DNA from: Collinsella sp. | GTDB lineage: Bacteria > Actinomycetota > Coriobacteriia > Coriobacteriales > Coriobacteriaceae | Assembly (NCBI GenBank): GCA_019414265.1 | Contig: DXMJ01000013.1 | Location: 1-45,479 of the forward strand | DNA: 45,479 nt | Reading direction: 5' to 3' | In this document: positions 30,875 through 38,505 of the stretch, in pieces | How positions within the stretch are numbered: position 1 is the first letter of the stretch | Layout: the number at the start of each line of letters is the position of its first letter | Notes under the pieces: model-generated | Told to the model about the DNA's origin: nothing | Seen by the model: only the letters and a program-made list of their open reading frames with translations | Databases searched by the model: none | Made by a program: the position numbers and the translations under genes

Positions 30875-31124
30875 TACAATTCAAACACGTTTACGGAGGG
30901 CGCCCTTGAAAGAGGGCGCCCTCCGTGGCAAGATGGGAAACGTCCGAGGCTAAACAGCTTTGGGTCACCGTGGACGGGCAGGGGCCTCGACGCGGTTAGA
31001 CACGAGACACATATATTACGCGACCTCGCCCTGGTGGCCGCACACGTTGGTTGCGGCCGACGCGGGCCGCGGGCAAGTGCTTGTAAGGGGAGCCTTGCCT
31101 CTCTTGTACGAGAAAGGACGCGTA
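30875..31124 (+). promoter_or_regulatory. Structured leader of nagB
   Basis: TACAAT (30875-30880) is a possible -10 box with a weak -35. A perfect 13-bp hairpin follows at once: ACGGAGGGCGCCC (30893-30905) and GGGCGCCCTCCGT (30914-30926). A further roughly 200 nt, GC-rich, with another stem GGCCGC/GCGGCC near 31037-31059, precede the start codon. I do not recognise a known riboswitch. An open frame from 30960 runs into nagB but lacks a start signal. Confidence 0.5.
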
Positions 31125-31853
31125 ATGAAAATCATTAAAGCTAAAGACTACGAGGATATGAGCCGCAAGGCCGCTAATATCATCTCGGCTCAGGTTATCC
31201 TCAAGCCCGATTGCGTGTTGGGTCTTGCCACCGGCTCCACCCCGATTGGCGCTTACAAACAGCTCGCTGCTTGGTACGAGAAGGGCGACATTGACTTTGC
31301 CGAGGTCAGCACCTATAACCTGGACGAGTATCGTGGTCTTTCGCACGACGATCCCCAGAGCTATCACTACTTTATGCGCGAGAACTTCTTCGATCACATC
31401 AATATCGATCTGAACAACACGCACGTGCCCGATGGCTCCAACCCCGATGCCGCCGCTGCCTGCTCCGAGTACGACAAGATCGTCGCTGCCGCCGGTTACC
31501 CGGATCTGCAGCTGCTCGGCATTGGCAACAACGGTCACATCGGCTTTAACGAGCCCGATGACCACTTCTCCAAGGGCACGCACTGCGTCGACCTCACCGA
31601 GAGCACCATTCAGGCCAACAGCCGCCTGTTCGACAGCATCGATGACGTGCCCCGTCAGGCTTACACCATGGGCACCCAGACCATCATGTATGCCCGCATG
31701 ATCCTGGTTGTCGCCAACGGCGAGGCCAAGGCTCAGGCCGTGCACGATATGTGCTATGGTCCGGTTACGCCCAAATGCCCGGCTTCGATCCTGCAGCTGC
31801 ACACCAACTGCGTTGTCGTTGCTGACGAGGCCGCTCTTTCGCTCTGCGAGTAA
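31125..31853 (+). CDS. nagB: Glucosamine-6-phosphate deaminase
   Basis: 242 residues; ATG at 31125 with GAAAGGA at 31112-31118. The NagB signatures are LGLATGSTPIGAYK, the active-site segment STYNLDEYRGL, LLGIGNNGHIGFNEP and the C-terminal CPASILQLH. It converts glucosamine-6-phosphate to fructose-6-phosphate and ammonia, feeding host or dietary amino sugars into glycolysis. Its length fits the shorter, Gram-positive type without the allosteric extension of the E. coli enzyme. nagA is not in the window. A long structured leader precedes it, and a strong terminator follows. Confidence 0.96.
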   Translation: MKIIKAKDYEDMSRKAANIISAQVILKPDCVLGLATGSTPIGAYKQLAAWYEKGDIDFAEVSTYNLDEYRGLSHDDPQSYHYFMRENFFDHINIDLNNTHVPDGSNPDAAAACSEYDKIVAAAGYPDLQLLGIGNNGHIGFNEPDDHFSKGTHCVDLTESTIQANSRLFDSIDDVPRQAYTMGTQTIMYARMILVVANGEAKAQAVHDMCYGPVTPKCPASILQLHTNCVVVADEAALSLCE

Positions 31854-31882
31854 CGCGATCAAGCGATCTTACATAGTTTCTC

Positions 31883-31913
31883 AAAAGGCCCTCGCTTTGC
31901 GGGGGCCTTTTTA
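31883..31913 (+). terminator. Terminator of nagB
   Basis: AAAGGCCCTCGC (31884-31895), TTT loop, GCGGGGGCCTTT (31899-31910) followed by TT. One G-T pair in the stem. Confidence 0.9.
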
Positions 31914-32303
31914 GTGGGCATACGCCGTGGCGTATACATGACGGAAACCTTGCCGCGTGCTTGACTGGAGGGTTTTAAATTTTTGTGATTCATTCTATAG
32001 CAGATTCTGTGCACATTTGCCACCATAGAGTCGCAGGCGGTAGCGAGGAGTAGGCGAGTTGCGCAACTCAAATAAAAATAGCCGACTGCGCTACACTGCA
32101 AATGGGATGGGACATGCTGGCAAGCGCATTGACCTGCGCAAAGACCTATTGGTCGGGGGATAAGTTACCATCGGGCCTCGCTGTACAAAAACTTGCCAAA
32201 CACGTACCGGCAGACAATTAAAAACTCTAAGCCGCGCTATTCACGGGGCGGCTATTATGGTCCTGCAGCTACGGTGTCCATATGGTCGAGTTGAGGAGCA
32301 AGC
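31914..32303. other. Intergenic region upstream of the large regulator
   Basis: About 390 nt with no gene. It has a near-palindrome ATACGCCGTGGCGTAT around 31920-31935, an AT-rich block with TTGACT at 31961-31966 and a weak TGTGAT 17 nt further on, and scattered short repeats. The promoter of the regulator probably lies here, but no single candidate is convincing. Confidence 0.5.
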
Positions 32304-35300
32304 ATGGTAAACGATCTGGGCAATACGGACGACCTCGAGTTGATGCCGACGGGCGGCGGCTATATGGTGCGGCGCGATCGCTTGATGAACGAGCTCATCG
32401 TTAAAGGGCGCAAGGCGGGAATTGTTTTGCTCTACGCGCCCGACGGGTTTGGTAAGACGTCGGTGTTGCTGCAATACGTGCAGGAGGTTAAATCGGATCC
32501 CACGCGAGGGCCGGTTCGGATTATCGAGGCCGACCGCGCGATTGGACGCGAGCTCTTTATGCAGCTCGAGGTTGTCGCCGATGAGCTTAAGGACAAACCT
32601 CATTCGCTCGTTGCGATCGACAACGTGCCCAATCTCGAGCAGCACGAAACCGAGGACCTCATCGATCGAATCCGCAGCTTACGTGCTACGGGGACGGGGG
32701 TCTTTATTGCCTGCCGCCCCTCCAACCGATTGCTTATCCACGGGCTGGGCGATTCTGTAAAAGTCAATGCGCAGATGCTCAAGGTGCACGCCTATGAGTA
32801 TTCGTCATGGGCCACGGCGTTCTCTATCAGCACATCGCTCGATTTTTATCGGCTCACGCAAGGTGTGCCAGAGCTGGTATCTGCCTTGCAGACGGGGATG
32901 TATGGACAGGGCGATGTTGCCGGGTTGCTCGAGAACGAAATCGTCAACGTGTACGGTGCGGCGCTGGCCGATCTCGCATCGCTCGAGAACAACCTGTTGT
33001 TTACCGTTGCCTGCTTGATGGTATTGATGGGCGAGGGCCGCATTGCGGAGCTAGAGGCGTGCGGTGTGAGGCTTTCGATGGTCGACCAGTCTATCTTTGT
33101 GCGCGATTATCCGATTTTTGGCGTGGATCCGTCTGATCGCACCTTTAGGTGTTTGGGTGCTAAGGACAACGCGCGCCTGAGGCTGCGAAAGCTTGTTGCC
33201 GAGATCCGTCCCGAACTAGTATCGCGGGCTGCTCGCATTTTGATAAAGGCGGCCCGATGCGATTTGGCCATGGACCTGGCCGATGCGTTCTTGGACCGCC
33301 GTGTGGTGTTGGAGCTTGCCGGGCAGTATGGGGCCGATCTTGCCCTGACCGGGCATGGAGGGGACATTTGCCGTGCAGCATCGGCGATGATCAATGCGGA
33401 AAAGCAGGAGCAAGAGCCGACAGCCGCCGAGGCACTCGGCGTGTATCTGGCGGCTGTCAGCGTGTGCAATACAAAGCTCGCAAGGTATATGGCGTCCGTT
33501 ATCGAACGTGCGGGTGACCAGGCGGCCCGCGAGGTCGACCCCGCTACCTGGAAAATAGCCCAGGCGCTTACCATCGCCTTTTACGGCGACAATGACCTGG
33601 GGCTTCCCGCCAACCCTGTTGTGCAAGAACAGACATCCTGCGAGGTGCTCGACATGCTGTCCGCGCATATCGAGGTCAAGCGCCACCTAACCGAGCGAGC
33701 GGAAGACGGCAATGTTCTCGCGAAGCTCAAGGCGTGCAAAGCTTATGATTGCGAGCTCGACATCGCGGGGATTCTCATACAGGCCGACCATATGCTGGTG
33801 GAGCTGTTCGACGGCTCGTTTGCTAAACCCGACGAGCGCGATGACAAGATGGCGCAGATACTCGAGGCGCTCGATATCCGCGGGCTTAAGGCACCATCCA
33901 TTTGGCTGCGTATGGTGCTCGCGGCGCGGCGCCTGCTCGCGGGCTTGCCCGTGACCGACGATGTGGCGTTTGGCGAGCTCGACCGCTTTGCGGTGCGTGT
34001 TCGTGACAATCAAATTCAGCTGTTTGGGTTATTGCTGGAGGGTTGGCAATCGCTGGCGGAGGGGCGGCCGGTCAACGCGAAGTTCCGTGCGGTTCAGGTG
34101 CTCAAGCTCGCCGACGAATCGATTGCGTACATGCGCGAAAACGCGTTGCTGCTGGAGCGCGTGGCGTACCTGCGCAATACGTCGCTGGTATCGGTTCGCG
34201 AAGAGGCGGAGCTGCTCGACATTAGCAAGACGCAGGTCGGTGGCTCAGAAGCCTGGATCGTGGCGCTGCACCTGGCCGCTGCGGGCCGCGATAGCGATCT
34301 TGCCGCCTGGATGTCTATGAATCGCTCGGGGATTTTAGACCCATCGTATCGGCTATTTGCGCGTCTTGCGATGCACTGTCTGGGCGAGCCTGCCGTCAGG
34401 ATTCGCAAGAAGCTTCCGGTGCGTGAGCTTTCGCGGTATTCACTACGCGATGATTTTGAGGGCGAAAGCGAGCACCTGTTCCAGGCGGGCGAGGTTGAGG
34501 CTGTCGATACGATCGGCCATATTGAGATGCGCATGTTTGGCACATTTCGCGCCGAGCGCGACGGCTTTCCCATCACGGATAAGATGTGGCGTCGCAAAAA
34601 GGCGGCAACACTTGCCGAGCGGCTCGCGTTGGGCATGGATGCCATGGTCGACCGCGAGACAATCGCCATGGAGTTGTGGCCCCATGCCGAGTTTAGCGCG
34701 GCGCGCAACAATCTGTATTCGACGGTATCGCGCTTGCGCTCGGCTTTGGGTCCAACGCCGGATGGCAAGTCGTGCGTGCTCATCCAAAACGAGTGCATAG
34801 GGCTCAACGGCGACTACGTTAAGACCGATGTAAGGCTCTTTGACCAGCTGAGCCGCGAGATCCTGGGAAACCGTATGGGCGCGAGAGGCCCTCACCTGGT
34901 TGAGCTTTGTCTTAAGGTTGAGCAGCTCTACGCGGGGCCGCTGTATGTTCCCACCGGTTGCAATCCCACGTTTTTTACGCGCATGCGCCACATTATGCAA
35001 TCCAAGTACATCGACTGCATGATTAGGGGAGCGAATGCCGCTCTCGAGGAAAATGACCTGCAATCGGCAATTTGGCTCGTTGAATCGGGGCTTCGCCAAG
35101 AGACTGCGCGCGAGGACATGGTTCGCTGTGCCATGCGCGTTTACGGTGCGGCGGGACGACGCCGCGATGTTGTCGAGCTATACAGCGGCCACATGCACCA
35201 CCTGCGAGAGCAGGTTCAAGGCGTGCCCGAGCCCGAGACAAGGCGCCTGTATGAGCGCCTGGTCGAAGGCAGGCTCAAGCGCGTGCTTGTCGAGCGATAA
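32304..35300 (+). CDS. Large ATPase-type transcriptional regulator with C-terminal SARP/BTAD DNA-binding module
   Basis: 998 residues; ATG at 32304 with GAGGAG upstream. The N-terminal third is a MalT-like STAND ATPase: Walker A APDGFGKT (residues 45-52), a Walker B-like LVAIDN, and a following winged-helix region. A long helical middle of TPR character follows. From about residue 736 (IEMRMFGTFRAERDG) comes an OmpR/SARP-type winged helix with ARNNLYSTVSRLRSAL, then a BTAD-type helical domain to the end. In MalT the DNA-binding domain is LuxR-type; here a SARP module replaces it. Such proteins sense a ligand and activate nearby genes, but no target is obvious. It has no TM segment, so it acts in the cytoplasm. 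Confidence 0.82.
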   Translation: MVNDLGNTDDLELMPTGGGYMVRRDRLMNELIVKGRKAGIVLLYAPDGFGKTSVLLQYVQEVKSDPTRGPVRIIEADRAIGRELFMQLEVVADELKDKPHSLVAIDNVPNLEQHETEDLIDRIRSLRATGTGVFIACRPSNRLLIHGLGDSVKVNAQMLKVHAYEYSSWATAFSISTSLDFYRLTQGVPELVSALQTGMYGQGDVAGLLENEIVNVYGAALADLASLENNLLFTVACLMVLMGEGRIAELEACGVRLSMVDQSIFVRDYPIFGVDPSDRTFRCLGAKDNARLRLRKLVAEIRPELVSRAARILIKAARCDLAMDLADAFLDRRVVLELAGQYGADLALTGHGGDICRAASAMINAEKQEQEPTAAEALGVYLAAVSVCNTKLARYMASVIERAGDQAAREVDPATWKIAQALTIAFYGDNDLGLPANPVVQEQTSCEVLDMLSAHIEVKRHLTERAEDGNVLAKLKACKAYDCELDIAGILIQADHMLVELFDGSFAKPDERDDKMAQILEALDIRGLKAPSIWLRMVLAARRLLAGLPVTDDVAFGELDRFAVRVRDNQIQLFGLLLEGWQSLAEGRPVNAKFRAVQVLKLADESIAYMRENALLLERVAYLRNTSLVSVREEAELLDISKTQVGGSEAWIVALHLAAAGRDSDLAAWMSMNRSGILDPSYRLFARLAMHCLGEPAVRIRKKLPVRELSRYSLRDDFEGESEHLFQAGEVEAVDTIGHIEMRMFGTFRAERDGFPITDKMWRRKKAATLAERLALGMDAMVDRETIAMELWPHAEFSAARNNLYSTVSRLRSALGPTPDGKSCVLIQNECIGLNGDYVKTDVRLFDQLSREILGNRMGARGPHLVELCLKVEQLYAGPLYVPTGCNPTFFTRMRHIMQSKYIDCMIRGANAALEENDLQSAIWLVESGLRQETAREDMVRCAMRVYGAAGRRRDVVELYSGHMHHLREQVQGVPEPETRRLYERLVEGRLKRVLVER

Positions 35301-35335
35301 AAAACGGGCGTCCGAATCACTCGGACGCCCGCAGA
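35300..35335 (-). terminator. Terminator between the regulator and yhbY
   Basis: CGGGCGTCCGA (35305-35315) and TCGGACGCCCG (35321-35331), a perfect 11-bp stem. The A-run at 35298-35304 reads as a T-run on the minus strand, so it mainly serves yhbY; it may also stop plus-strand transcripts. Confidence 0.88.
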
Positions 35336-35359
35336 CTTGTTCGGTATGACCAGCCGGTT

Positions 35360-35659
35360 TTAGACGAGCTTGATCTTCTCGATGTCCTTGCGCGAGGACT
35401 CGCGATACAGCGAGAACTTGCGGCCGATGACCTGGACGACCTCGGCGTGGCAACGCTCAGCGAGCTCTTCGGCGGCCTCGCGGGCGGAAAGACTGGAGCC
35501 ATCGAGCACGGAGCACTTAACGAGCTCGTGCTTCTCCAGGTAGGCGACCGTCTGCTCGACGGTGCCCTCGTTGACATCGGACTTACCGATGATGATGGCG
35601 GGGTTGAGGTGATGGGCCATGCTGCGAAGCTGCTTGACCTGGGCTCCTGTCAGTGCCAT
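35360..35659 (-). CDS. yhbY: YhbY-family ribosome-assembly RNA-binding protein (CRM domain)
   Basis: 99 residues. The CRM-domain pattern is clear: MALTGAQVKQLRSMAHHL at the start, NPAIIIGKSDVNE with the RNA-binding GKxx loop, a helix with KHELVKCSVLDG, and the C-terminal VVQVIGRKFSLYRES. YhbY associates with pre-50S particles and helps ribosome assembly. It is a single-gene unit on the minus strand with AAAGCGAGA ahead of the start, ending in a strong terminator. Confidence 0.95.
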   Translation of the reverse strand: MALTGAQVKQLRSMAHHLNPAIIIGKSDVNEGTVEQTVAYLEKHELVKCSVLDGSSLSAREAAEELAERCHAEVVQVIGRKFSLYRESSRKDIEKIKLV

Positions 35660-35817
35660 GGGTTCTCGCTTTCTATGTATGGGGCGCCCCGCGACGGGGC
35701 CTTAATCTACGTGAGCTGTCCCACGATAGCGCAGGAACGGCGCGGTGTGGGGCGCGTTTGCCCAGTTCAAAAAGAATGCGGATGCCGAGTGAGTGGGCGG
35801 CGTGGGCTGCGAACAGG

Positions 35818-36705
35818 CTATGAGCTGGGCGCAGAGACCGGCTCCCATGCAATAAACGCCCAGCGAACCTTACGGATATGGTCGAGCATATAGCGCCCCT
35901 GCGGCACGCCCTTGGAGCCCGGCTCACCGGCATGGGGGTTCTCAATCATGTGTTGAGCGATGTAGTCGCGCAGGCAGTCGATCTTATCCTCGTTGCCATG
36001 CTCGAGCATACGGGAAAAATCCGCCACGCCTGCCTCAAGGCTATCGAAGGTATCGCGACGAGGCGATTCAAAGTATGTAACCTGCGGCAACGCACCCATC
36101 TGAATGAGGATGTTGAAGGCGTACACAAAGCCATTGCTGCAGGTGACGGAGGCGCCGATAGCGTTCATCAAGTGCAGATCATAGCGCGGGCTGGAGTTGG
36201 CGACCATCGTGACAGCACAACGCCGACGAGCCGCACGGTCAAGCTTGGCAAGCGCACCTTTTAGATCGGTCGTCGTAACCGACCGACTGGCAAAGGCAAC
36301 ATCCACCGCTTTCGCGACCGGTCCAACCAAATCCCAATCATCATCCCAAGCAAGCTCAAGCGGCGTAATGCGATTCTCGAGCCCATAGTACTCAATGCCA
36401 GCATCAAGCGTGCCCAACATGGCAGGGGAAAAGTCAGCAGCAATCACAGGATGTCCAGCCTGAGCAAGCGGAATAGCAATCGACCCAGCTCCACACCCCA
36501 TATCGAGCACCGACTCACCAGGCTCAATCGCCAACAGTTTTATAAAATCCCGAGCATAAGGGGCAGTCTCAAGAGGTCGAAAATGTCGAGCTCGCTTATC
36601 CCATTCAAAAGAATCATCAGCCCGATGCCGAGCGGCCTGCAGACGCATCCATTCGCCATTCCAATCCGCAGCAAGCAGCTCAGAACGAATCTCCCCATCA
36701 ACCAC
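35818..36705 (-). CDS. Class I SAM-dependent methyltransferase
   Basis: 295 residues from GTG at 36705, chosen because AGGAGG lies at 36713-36718 (complement). An open extension to 36765 would run through a terminator-like hairpin. Motif I is VLDMGCGAGSIAIPLAQ, followed by VIAADFSPAML, typical of small-molecule methyltransferases. The N terminus, with WNGEWMRLQAARH and SFEWDKRARHF, matches a family common in gut anaerobes whose substrate is unknown. The hairpin with a T-run placed 7 nt before the ribosome binding site suggests control by transcription attenuation. The gene is preceded on the same strand by the palindromic element at 36873-37014. Confidence 0.85.
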   Translation of the reverse strand: MVDGEIRSELLAADWNGEWMRLQAARHRADDSFEWDKRARHFRPLETAPYARDFIKLLAIEPGESVLDMGCGAGSIAIPLAQAGHPVIAADFSPAMLGTLDAGIEYYGLENRITPLELAWDDDWDLVGPVAKAVDVAFASRSVTTTDLKGALAKLDRAARRRCAVTMVANSSPRYDLHLMNAIGASVTCSNGFVYAFNILIQMGALPQVTYFESPRRDTFDSLEAGVADFSRMLEHGNEDKIDCLRDYIAQHMIENPHAGEPGSKGVPQGRYMLDHIRKVRWAFIAWEPVSAPSS

Positions 36706-36724
36706 GGGCCAACCTCCTAGCAAC

Positions 36725-36756
36725 AAAAAAGCGACTCCTCCCAAAAGAAGAGCCGC
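36725..36756 (-). terminator. Attenuator-like hairpin directly before the methyltransferase
   Basis: On the minus strand, GCGGCTCTTC and GAGGAGTCGC form a 10-bp stem (two G-U pairs) with a 6-nt loop, then TTTTTT (36730-36725). The ribosome binding site of the methyltransferase begins only 7 nt further on, leaving no room for a separate promoter after the terminator. Confidence 0.75.
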
Positions 36757-36872
36757 AACCAGCATATATCAGAAAAAGAACCGCTCCAACGCCAAACCGC
36801 CACACCAACCAAGGCGGGCAGAAGCGAAGCGACTGCCACTGAGCCAGAACCCAGCCAAGGTTGAGATGTGCG

Positions 36873-37014
36873 GGAGCCCCGCCGCCGGGCGGCAGACATA
36901 TAAGGTCGATCGCGAGTTCCGCACGAGCCGGAGAGCACTTAATGTGCTCTCCGTGCGAGTCAGGACTGTCCGAGCAGGCGACCTTATATGTCTGCCGCCC
37001 GGCGGCGGGGCTCC
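36873..37014 (-). repeat. 142-bp nested palindromic element, copy 2 (after the UPF0210 gene)
   Basis: Outer arms 36873-36908 and 36979-37014 form a perfect 36-bp inverted repeat. Read on the minus strand, the boxes ACAGTCCTG, ACATTAAGT and TGCGGAACTC lie 45, 69 and 91 nt from the arm start, exactly as in copy 1 at 16892. The central stem here is GGAGAGCAC/GTGCTCTCC. It starts 18 nt after the stop codon of the minus-strand gene at 37033. Confidence 0.88.
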
Positions 37015-37032
37015 TCGCCTCGTATCCCTAGG

Positions 37033-38397
37033 CTAGTTCTTCAGCGAGTTCAGCGGCGCCGGGAAGCGTCCACCGCGATGGGCAAGCACGGTGCCGGCGT
37101 TGGGGTTCACCGGCATGATGGGCGCACGGCCAAACAGGCCGCCGTACTCGACGCAGTCGCCCACGCCCTTGCCGATGGCGGGAATCACGCGCACGGCCGT
37201 GGTCTTGTTGTTGATGACGCCGATGGCCATTTCGTCGGCGATGATACCGGCGATGGTCTCGACCGGGGTGTCACCGGGGATGGCGATCATGTCCAGGCCA
37301 ACGGAGCACACGCAGGTCATGGCCTCAAGCTTCTCGAGCGAAAGCGCGCCGGCTTCGACGGCGGCGATCATGCCGGCGTCCTCGGACACGGGGATAAAGG
37401 CGCCGGAGAGACCGCCCACGCTGGAGCTGGCCATGACGCCGCCCTTCTTGACGGCATCGTTGAGCATGGCGAGCGCGCAGGTCGTGCCCGGGCCACCGCA
37501 GGTGCCCACGCCGATGATCTCGAGGATGCGTGCGACGGAGTCGCCGATGGCAGGCGTGGGAGCCAGCGACAGGTCGACAATGCCCTTCTCGACACCCAGG
37601 CGATGGGCGGCCTCGCGGCTCATGAGCTCGCCGGCACGGGTGATCTTAAAGGCGGTCTGCTTAATCTTTTCGGCGACCTCCATCATCGATGCGGAATCGG
37701 GCAGTGTCTCCAGGGCTGCGGCCATAACGCCGGGGCCCGAGACGCCTACGTTGATGACGGCGTCGGCCTCGCCACCGCCGTGGACGGCGCCCGCCATAAA
37801 CGGGGAGTCCTCGACCATGTTGGCAAAGCAGACAAACTTGGAAGCGCCGACGGAATCCTGGTCGGCCGTGAGTTTAGCGGCATCGATGATGGTCTGAGCC
37901 GCCATGAGCACGGCATCCATGTTGATGCCAGCGCGCAGGCTAGCAACATTGACGCTGGAGCAGACGCGGCTGGTGGTAGCGAGCGCCTGGGGGATGGACT
38001 GGATGACGCGGCGGTCGGCGTCGCCGATGCCCTTCTGGACGAGTGCGGAGAAGCCGCCCAGGTAATCGATGCCGAGCGTCTCGGCCGCACGGTCGAGGGC
38101 ATGCGCGATGGGGGTGAGGTCCTCATCCTTGCAGCATGCGGCGATCTGCGCCACCGGGGTGACGGAAACGCGCTTGTTGACGATGGGGATACCGTACTCG
38201 CGCTCGAGGTTCTCGGCGGTCTCGACCAGATGCTCAGCCGTGTGCGTCACGTGATCGTAGATCTTCGTGCACATGCGGTCGAGGTTCTCGTCACCGCAAC
38301 CCATGAGCGAAACACCCATGGTGATGGTCCTGATGTCGAGGTTCTGCTCCTCAACCATGCCGCGGGTTTCCGCGATTTCTGCGGGCGTGATCGCCAT
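37033..38397 (-). CDS. UPF0210 (PFL-family) protein, DUF711
   Basis: 454 residues; ATG at 38397 with AGGAGCGCAAGG directly upstream. An extension to 38454 has no start signal. The protein matches the UPF0210 family: ITMGVSLMGCGDENLDR near the N terminus, KFVCFANMVEDSPFMAGAVHG in the middle (start of that region), and GTCGGPGTTCALAMLNDAVKKGG towards the end. The structure of relatives resembles pyruvate formate-lyase-like barrels, but no reaction is established. The family often pairs with an ACT-domain gene (UPF0237); none is seen here, and the upstream neighbour is metH, separated by a hairpin. It is cytoplasmic by appearance. Confidence 0.92.
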   Translation of the reverse strand: MAITPAEIAETRGMVEEQNLDIRTITMGVSLMGCGDENLDRMCTKIYDHVTHTAEHLVETAENLEREYGIPIVNKRVSVTPVAQIAACCKDEDLTPIAHALDRAAETLGIDYLGGFSALVQKGIGDADRRVIQSIPQALATTSRVCSSVNVASLRAGINMDAVLMAAQTIIDAAKLTADQDSVGASKFVCFANMVEDSPFMAGAVHGGGEADAVINVGVSGPGVMAAALETLPDSASMMEVAEKIKQTAFKITRAGELMSREAAHRLGVEKGIVDLSLAPTPAIGDSVARILEIIGVGTCGGPGTTCALAMLNDAVKKGGVMASSSVGGLSGAFIPVSEDAGMIAAVEAGALSLEKLEAMTCVCSVGLDMIAIPGDTPVETIAGIIADEMAIGVINNKTTAVRVIPAIGKGVGDCVEYGGLFGRAPIMPVNPNAGTVLAHRGGRFPAPLNSLKN

Positions 38398-38442
38398 CCT
38401 TGCGCTCCTATCTGCCAAAACGAGCATAATCTTATCTATTCT

Positions 38443-38480
38443 AACGTGCCGCACGTGCCAAGTGGCGCATGCGGCACGTT
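38443..38480. terminator. Hairpin between metH and the UPF0210 gene
   Basis: AACGTGCCGCA (38443-38453) and TGCGGCACGTT (38470-38480) form a perfect 11-bp stem with further pairing in the loop. It lacks a T-run on the minus strand but lies where the met transcript should end, so its role as terminator is only likely. Confidence 0.5.
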
Positions 38481-38505
38481 TTGGTGCTCGGTTGTTTCCG
38501 TTGTG

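Noticed and set aside
30960..31124. In-frame extension of nagB upstream to 30960
   Set aside because: The start would lack a ribosome binding site; the ATG at 31125 has GAAAGGA and the conserved NagB N terminus.
30893..31124. RNase P RNA or SRP RNA at the nagB leader
   Set aside because: The conserved RNase P P4 block and the SRP GGAA tetraloop helix are absent.
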